From NCBI GenBank assembly GCA_022701965.1, contig JAKONL010000177.1, forward strand, positions 1 through 5,168: a stretch of 5,168 bases of DNA. The letters are read 5' to 3'. The notes beneath the pieces are model-generated. The model ran no database searches. It had not been told where the DNA came from and worked only from the letters and a program-made list of their open reading frames with translations. The stretch comes from Burkholderiaceae bacterium. GTDB lineage: Bacteria; Pseudomonadota; Gammaproteobacteria; Burkholderiales; Burkholderiaceae. Both the position numbers and the translations under genes were made by a program. Shown here in pieces: positions 1-5,168 of the stretch; the stretch's first letter is position 1, and the number at the start of each line of letters is the position of its first letter.

Positions 1-17
1 ACCGACCAGGACCTTCC

Positions 18-1382
18 ATGGCCTCGAAAAAAGTATTCATCAAGACCTTCGGCTGCCAGATGAACGAGTACGACTCGGACAAGATGGCCGACGTGCTCCA
101 TGCCGCGCAGGGCTACGAGCCGACGCAGGACGTCGAGGAGGCCGACCTGATCCTGTTCAACACCTGCTCGGTGCGCGAGAAGGCGCAGGAGAAGGTCTTC
201 AGCGACCTCGGCCGCGTCAGGCACCTGAAGGCGCGCGGCGTGAAGATCGGCGTCGGCGGCTGCGTGGCGAGCCAGGAAGGCGCGGCCATCATCGCCCGAG
301 CGCCCTACGTCGACATCGTCTTCGGTCCGCAGACGCTGCACCGCCTGCCCGAGATGCTGGCCCAGCGCGACCTCCAGGCGCGGCCGCAGGTCGACATCAG
401 CTTCCCGGAGATCGAGAAGTTCGACCACCTGCCGCCCGCGCGCGTGGACGGGGTGACGGCCTTCGTGTCGATCATGGAGGGGTGTTCGAAGTACTGCAGC
501 TACTGCGTCGTGCCGTACACGCGCGGGGAGGAGGTCAACCGGCCGCTGGACGACGTGCTGGTCGAGATCGCCGGGCTGGCCGACCAGGGCGTGCGCGAGA
601 TCACGCTGCTCGGCCAGAACGTGAACGCCTACCGCGGGCAGATGGGCGGCACCAGCGAGATCGCCGACTTCGCGCTGCTGATCGAGTACGTCGCCGAGAT
701 CCCCGGCATCGAGCGCATCCGCTACACCACGAGCCACCCGAACGAGTTCACGCCGCGGCTGATCGAGGCCTACGCCAGGGTGCCGCAGCTGGTGAGCCAC
801 CTGCACCTGCCGGTGCAGCACGGCAGCGACCGCATCCTGATGGCGATGAAGCGCGGCTACACCGCGATGGAATACAAGAGCACCGTGCGCAAGCTGCGCG
901 CGATCCGGCCGCAGCTCGCGCTCAGCAGCGACTTCATCGTCGGCTTCCCCGGCGAGACCGACGACGACTTCGCGAAGATGATGAAGCTGATCGCCGACAT
1001 GGAGTTCGACGCGAGCTTCAGCTTCATCTTCAGCCCACGCCCCGGCACGCCCGCGGCCGCGCTGCACGACGACACGCCGCACGAGGTCAAGCTCGCACGC
1101 CTGCACGAGCTCCAGGCGGCCATCGACCGCAACGTCAAGCGCTTCGGCGAGCGGCTGGTCGGCAGCACGCAGCGCGTGCTGGTCGAGGGCGCGTCGCGCA
1201 AGGACGCTTCCGAGCTGATGGGCCGCACCGACTGCAACCGCGTCGTCAACTTCGCGGGCGACGTGCGCCTGGTCGGCCAGATGGTCGATCTGCGCATCGT
1301 GCGTTCGCTCGCCTACACGCTGCGCGGCGAGGTGCCCACGCGCGAGACGACGGAAGCTGCGGCGGCCGCGCTCGCCGCCTGA
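18..1382 (+). CDS. miaB: tRNA-2-methylthio-N6-dimethylallyladenosine synthase MiaB
   Basis: MiaB is a cytoplasmic radical-SAM methylthiotransferase that converts i6A37 to ms2i6A37 in tRNAs reading UNN codons, using SAM and a sulfur donor. The 454-residue product has the family's three domains. The N-terminal MTTase (UPF0004) domain covers about residues 5-120 and carries the auxiliary-cluster cysteines C13 (FGCQMN), C50 (FNTCSVRE) and C82 (GGCV). The radical-SAM core covers about 145-375 with CxxxCxxC at C156, C160 and C163. A TRAM RNA-binding domain covers about 378-441. Length is close to the usual 440-475 residues and all six cysteines are present, so it should be active. The ATG at 18 is preceded by AGGA at 8-11 with a 6-base spacer, and [16 protein letters not shown] fits the family N-terminus. 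Its stop codon overlaps the next start. Many betaproteobacteria instead have phoH (ybeZ) and ybeY after miaB; that is remembered knowledge. Confidence 0.97.
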   Translation: MASKKVFIKTFGCQMNEYDSDKMADVLHAAQGYEPTQDVEEADLILFNTCSVREKAQEKVFSDLGRVRHLKARGVKIGVGGCVASQEGAAIIARAPYVDIVFGPQTLHRLPEMLAQRDLQARPQVDISFPEIEKFDHLPPARVDGVTAFVSIMEGCSKYCSYCVVPYTRGEEVNRPLDDVLVEIAGLADQGVREITLLGQNVNAYRGQMGGTSEIADFALLIEYVAEIPGIERIRYTTSHPNEFTPRLIEAYARVPQLVSHLHLPVQHGSDRILMAMKRGYTAMEYKSTVRKLRAIRPQLALSSDFIVGFPGETDDDFAKMMKLIADMEFDASFSFIFSPRPGTPAAALHDDTPHEVKLARLHELQAAIDRNVKRFGERLVGSTQRVLVEGASRKDASELMGRTDCNRVVNFAGDVRLVGQMVDLRIVRSLAYTLRGEVPTRETTEAAAAALAA

Positions 1383-2809
1383 TGCAGAAGCTCAAGGCCG
1401 TTCGCGGCTCCTTCCAGCAACTGCTCCTCTTCGCCTTCCTGCTGATCACGGCGCTGCTGGTCGGCGTGGCGCTGCGCTCGGTGTTCCAGTACGACGCCCT
1501 GCTCGCGCAGAGCCGCGACGCCGCCTCGCGCGCATTGGCGCTCTCGGGCGCGGCCCAATCGCTGGCCGAGCGCAGCGCCGCGATGGAGCGCGCGGGACGC
1601 CAGTCGCTGGTGCTCAACGATGCCGTGCTGCGGCGCCGTTTCGCCGACGCATCGCGCGACGCCCAGAACGTGCTGGGCCGGCTGGTCGACAACGGCGTCC
1701 CGCCGGCGGCCGCCGCCGCCTGGCGCACCCAGTCCGGCGCGATCGAGGCGCTGATCGCCGGCCCGGCCGAAACCGCCCTGTCGCGCGAGAGCGCGATGGC
1801 GATGCAGTTCCGCGATCTCGACGGCCTCAACACCGACATCGCCCAGCAGGCGCAGACGCAGATCGAGGCGCAGAACAAGGCGCTGGTCGACCGCATCGAG
1901 GACGCCCGCACGCGCCTGATGCGCCAGGTGCTCGCGGCCAGCGCATTGGCGGTGGCACTGGCGCTCGCGTTCGGCGTGTGGCTCGCGCGGCCGTTCAAGC
2001 GGCTGCAGCGCGTCATCGTCGGCCTGGGCGAGAACCGGCTCGACGAACCGATCGACATCCGCGGCCCGGCCGACGTTCGGCGCGTGTCGCAGCAGCTCGA
2101 ATGGCTGCGGCTGCGCCTGACCGAGCTCGACGCCGACAAGGCGCGCTTCCTGCGCCACGTGTCGCACGAGCTCAAGACGCCGCTGGCCGCGCTGCGCGAG
2201 GGCATCTCGCTATTGGAAGACGGCGTGACCGGCGCGCTCAATCCGGCGCAGCGCGAAGTCGCGCAGATCCTCCAGCAGAACGCGATCTCGCTGCAAGGCC
2301 AGATCGAGGCGCTGCTGCGTTTCAATGCCGCGGCCTTCGAGGCACGCGCGCTGCACCGCCAGCGCACCCCGCTGCTGCCGCTGATCGAGGAGCAGGTCGA
2401 GGCGCAGCGGCTGCAGTGGCAGGGCTCGGGTGTGCAGGTGCTGGTGGAGGGCGAGCCGCTGACGCTGGCGGTCGATCCGACCAAGCTCGGCACCGCCGTG
2501 GCCAACCTGCTGTCGAACGCGATCCGCTTCTCGGAGCGCGGCGGCACGATCCGCTTCGAGGTGTCCTCGACGCCGGAGACGGCACGCATCGACATCGCCG
2601 ACGCCGGTCCCGGCATCGCCGAGCGCGACCGCGACCGTGTCTTCGAGCCCTTCTTCCGCGGCGAGCGCCAGCCGGAGCACGCGCTCAAGGGCACCGGCAT
2701 CGGACTTTCGATCGTGCAGGAGTACATTGCAGCGCACGGCGGCCGCGTCACGCTGCTGTCCGACGGTCCGGGCGCGCGTTTCCGCATCGAACTGCCCCGG
2801 ACGGCGTAA
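1382..2809 (+). CDS. glrK: Sensor histidine kinase, GlrK/QseE-like
   Basis: This is a 475-residue inner-membrane histidine kinase that should phosphorylate the response regulator encoded two genes downstream. Transmembrane segments lie at about residues 14-31 and 183-201. They enclose a helical, Ala-rich periplasmic sensor region of about 150 residues. A HAMP linker follows (about 200-250), then the HisKA domain with the H-box RHVSHELKTP and phospho-acceptor H262. The ATPase domain has N-box N375/N379, G1 DAGPG (407-411), F-box FEPFF (421-425) and G2 GTGIGL (437-442). All catalytic boxes are intact. The H-box region (RFLRHVSHELKTPLA) and the total length agree with Escherichia coli GlrK as I remember it. 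The open frame extends upstream to 482, but that part is a shadow of miaB. The start at 1382 (TGATG overlap) puts the first membrane segment next to the N-terminus. No Shine-Dalgarno sequence is visible, so translation is probably coupled to miaB. The activating signal is unknown. Confidence 0.9.
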   Translation: MQKLKAVRGSFQQLLLFAFLLITALLVGVALRSVFQYDALLAQSRDAASRALALSGAAQSLAERSAAMERAGRQSLVLNDAVLRRRFADASRDAQNVLGRLVDNGVPPAAAAAWRTQSGAIEALIAGPAETALSRESAMAMQFRDLDGLNTDIAQQAQTQIEAQNKALVDRIEDARTRLMRQVLAASALAVALALAFGVWLARPFKRLQRVIVGLGENRLDEPIDIRGPADVRRVSQQLEWLRLRLTELDADKARFLRHVSHELKTPLAALREGISLLEDGVTGALNPAQREVAQILQQNAISLQGQIEALLRFNAAAFEARALHRQRTPLLPLIEEQVEAQRLQWQGSGVQVLVEGEPLTLAVDPTKLGTAVANLLSNAIRFSERGGTIRFEVSSTPETARIDIADAGPGIAERDRDRVFEPFFRGERQPEHALKGTGIGLSIVQEYIAAHGGRVTLLSDGPGARFRIELPRTA

Positions 2810-2852
2810 GCCGCCAGACCCATCCATCCCGCGTCCCCTGCCTTTTCGAACC

Positions 2853-3599
2853 ATGTCTTCTCCGTTCGTCCGCCCATCCTCCCGTGCCGCGACCGCCCTG
2901 GCGCTCGCCGCGTCGATGCTCCTGACGGCGTGCACGGCGCCGCGGACGGCGCAGCAGCAGACGCCGCCGGAGGACAAGGCGGAGGTGCAGGTGCAGAAGC
3001 GCGCGCAGGCCAAGGCCGAGGCACTGGTCGCCAGGCAGGTCGAGGCCCAGGCGCAGGCCCTGCCGCCGATGCGCGTACTGCCGGTCGAGGCCGATCCGGT
3101 GGCGCCCGCCACGCAGGCCGCGCTGGCCTACGTCCCGTACGGCGTGAGCCCGATGGCCGCGATGCTTCTCTATGCCGACAAGCTGCGTCCGCTCGGCACG
3201 GGCGAACTCGCCGCCGAGCTGTCGCGCCTGGGCGATCCCGCGGACTCGCCGACCACGCAGATGCAGGTGGCGCTGGTGCTCGCGCAGACGCGCACCTCGG
3301 CGGACCTGGCGCGCGCGCTCGGGCTGATGCAGCGCGTCGCGGCCAATGCATCGGCCGAAGCGCAATCGCTGCAGCCGCTCGCCCGCGTGCTGGCGGTGCG
3401 GTATGCGGAGCAGCGCCGCGTCGAGGACGATCGCGACCGGCAGGTCACGCAGGTGCGCGACGCCCAGCGCCGCATCGACCAGCTCAACGAGCGCATCGAG
3501 GCGCTGCGCGCGATCGAGCGCAGCTTCGCGCGACCCAGCACGCCGGCCGCCCAGACCAACGGCGGACGTACCGGCAACGGAACCTCGCCGGCACCGTGA
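2853..3599 (+). CDS. qseG: QseG-like lipoprotein between kinase and regulator
   Basis: The 248-residue product is a predicted lipoprotein. It has a basic N-terminus, a hydrophobic stretch (about residues 12-24) and the lipobox L24-T25-A26-C27. Thr at +2 is not the inner-membrane Asp signal, so outer-membrane sorting is likely. Residues 41-70 are rich in Ala, Gln, Glu and Lys and probably helical. About 172-225 is a charged heptad-like coiled coil ending EALRAIERSF. The tail is rich in Pro, Thr and Gly. In E. coli, the lipoprotein QseG sits between glrK and glrR and acts with the kinase. It has a similar C-terminal coiled coil ending in an IERQL pattern followed by a Pro-rich tail, from memory. 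Overall identity looks low, so the name rests on position and architecture. The ATG at 2853 is chosen because it gives a proper signal peptide. The 43-bp leader before it is pyrimidine-rich with no good Shine-Dalgarno sequence. It may gate or scaffold GlrK signalling, which is inference. Confidence 0.75.
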   Translation: MSSPFVRPSSRAATALALAASMLLTACTAPRTAQQQTPPEDKAEVQVQKRAQAKAEALVARQVEAQAQALPPMRVLPVEADPVAPATQAALAYVPYGVSPMAAMLLYADKLRPLGTGELAAELSRLGDPADSPTTQMQVALVLAQTRTSADLARALGLMQRVAANASAEAQSLQPLARVLAVRYAEQRRVEDDRDRQVTQVRDAQRRIDQLNERIEALRAIERSFARPSTPAAQTNGGRTGNGTSPAP

Positions 3600-3612
3600 G
3601 ATCAGCCTGAAC

Positions 3613-5019
<1,407 letters not shown>

Positions 5020-5022
5020 GCC

Positions 5023-5040
5023 TGTCGCTCTTCAGCGACG
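5023..5040. promoter_or_regulatory. Candidate GlrR operator, site 1
   Basis: TGTCGCTCTTCAGCGACG is an inverted repeat, with GTCGCT (5024-5029) and AGCGAC (5034-5039) around CTTC. It fits TGTC-N10-GACA, the binding pattern reported for enterobacterial GlrR upstream of glmY, with one mismatch in the last base. It begins 4 bases after the glrR stop codon. The rival reading is an RNA hairpin at the 3' end of the glrR transcript. The next T-run is 17 bases away (5056-5059), which argues against a standard intrinsic terminator. Confidence 0.5.
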
Positions 5041-5073
5041 CTGCCAAGTCGTTGATTTTGTTGGGTATTTTTT

Positions 5074-5096
5074 CCCGACCTCATGCAGCTGTCGGG
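5074..5096. other. Inverted repeat after glrR, possible hairpin
   Basis: CCCGAC (5074-5079) and GTCGGG (5091-5096) form a perfect 6-bp stem with an 11-base loop. The right arm overlaps operator site 2. On the + strand the T-run TTTTTT (5068-5073) comes before the stem rather than after it, and on the - strand A residues follow. It is therefore not a standard rho-independent terminator in either direction. It may be a transcript-end structure or a fortuitous by-product of the operator sequence. Confidence 0.3.
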
Positions 5097-5107
5097 TTGC
5101 GGCGACA
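5090..5107. promoter_or_regulatory. Candidate GlrR operator, site 2
   Basis: TGTCGGGTTGCGGCGACA is an exact match to TGTC-N10-GACA, the described GlrR (QseF) operator pattern, with the dyad extended to TGTCG/CGACA. It lies 67 bp from site 1, centre to centre. Two such sites in 149 bp of non-coding DNA directly behind a glrR-like gene are unlikely by chance. They suggest a GlrR enhancer for a promoter to the right. The inference assumes that DNA specificity is conserved between this regulator and E. coli GlrR, which the similar HTH supports. Confidence 0.6.
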
Positions 5108-5113
5108 AATTCG

Positions 5114-5129
5114 TGGCTTTTGCCAAGCT
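5114..5129 (+). promoter_or_regulatory. Weak sigma-54 (-24/-12) promoter candidate
   Basis: TGGCTTTTGCCAAGCT keeps the invariant GG (5115-5116) and GC (5127-5128) of a sigma-54 promoter at the correct 10-base spacing. It also keeps the surrounding TGGC and GCT. It misses the AC of TGGCAC and the TT of TTGC. Transcription would start near 5140, placing operator site 2 at about -41, which is too close for a usual enhancer, and site 1 at about -108, a normal distance. A better promoter may lie past the right edge of the window. Confidence 0.2.
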
Positions 5130-5168
5130 TTGGCTGCCCCGATACCATCCGCAACCGAAAAAATTGAC

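Noticed and set aside
482..1381. Upstream extension of the kinase open frame
   Set aside because: It is the +1 shadow of miaB, rich in Arg and Ala with no domain. The kinase N-terminus with its membrane segment begins at 1382.
2637..2852. Upstream extension of the lipoprotein open frame
   Set aside because: It overlaps the conserved ATPase domain of the kinase and would bury the signal peptide inside the protein.
1246..3351. Very long antisense open frame (701 codons) on the - strand, with other long antisense frames at 1313-2167, 2748-3719 and 3484-4986
   Set aside because: Long antisense frames are expected opposite genes with strong third-position GC. The translations are low-complexity, rich in Arg, Ala, Ser and Pro, with no recognisable domains, while the + strand genes have complete motifs.
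3346..3612. Upstream extension of the regulator open frame
   Set aside because: It runs through the lipoprotein's coiled coil in another frame and gives a Ser/Arg-rich sequence. The receiver domain begins just after the ATG at 3613.
5024..5059. Intrinsic terminator after glrR
   Set aside because: The 6-bp stem (5024-5039) is followed by mixed sequence, and the T-run begins 17 bases later, so it lacks the stem-plus-U-tract layout.
5122..5134. Short inverted repeat GCCAA-GCT-TTGGC
   Set aside because: A 5-bp stem with a 3-base loop and no T-tract is weak and overlaps the promoter candidate. I see no function for it.
5164..5168. TTGAC resembling a sigma-70 -35 box
   Set aside because: It is cut by the window edge, and without a -10 element it cannot be judged.

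Overview
The window is a high-GC (about 70% in the genes), gene-dense bacterial chromosome segment with four co-directional genes on the + strand and a short, AT-richer tail. The GC content, codon use and protein similarity suggest a betaproteobacterium, probably of the Burkholderiales (Comamonadaceae-like). That placement is inference from composition and remembered homologues, not from a search.

Layout: (1) 18-1382, miaB, the radical-SAM enzyme that methylthiolates i6A37 in tRNAs. (2) 1382-2809, a membrane histidine kinase of the GlrK (QseE/YfhK) type, whose ATG shares one base with the miaB stop codon (TGATG). (3) 2853-3599, a lipoprotein with a clear lipobox and a C-terminal coiled coil, in the position and with the build of QseG (YfhG). 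(4) 3613-5019, a sigma-54-dependent response regulator of the GlrR (QseF/YfhA) type, with receiver, AAA+ and Fis-type HTH domains. (5) 5020-5168, 149 bp of non-coding DNA at about 53% GC.

How they work together: kinase, lipoprotein and regulator reproduce the enterobacterial glrK-qseG-glrR order. The expected flow is envelope signal, then QseG-like lipoprotein in the periplasm or outer membrane, then GlrK (His262), then GlrR (Asp66), then activation of a sigma-54 promoter. The close spacing and the miaB overlap suggest one transcript in which synthesis of a tRNA-modifying enzyme and of an envelope sensor is linked.

The most interesting signal is in the tail. Two inverted repeats, TGTCG-N8-CGACG (5023-5040) and TGTCG-N8-CGACA (5090-5107), match the TGTC-N10-GACA operator described for enterobacterial GlrR. 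The second is exact and the first has one mismatch. They lie directly after glrR and point to a GlrR-controlled promoter, and a target gene or small RNA, at or just past the right edge. A second oddity is that the regulator's sigma-54-contacting loop reads GAFTDA instead of GAFTGA.
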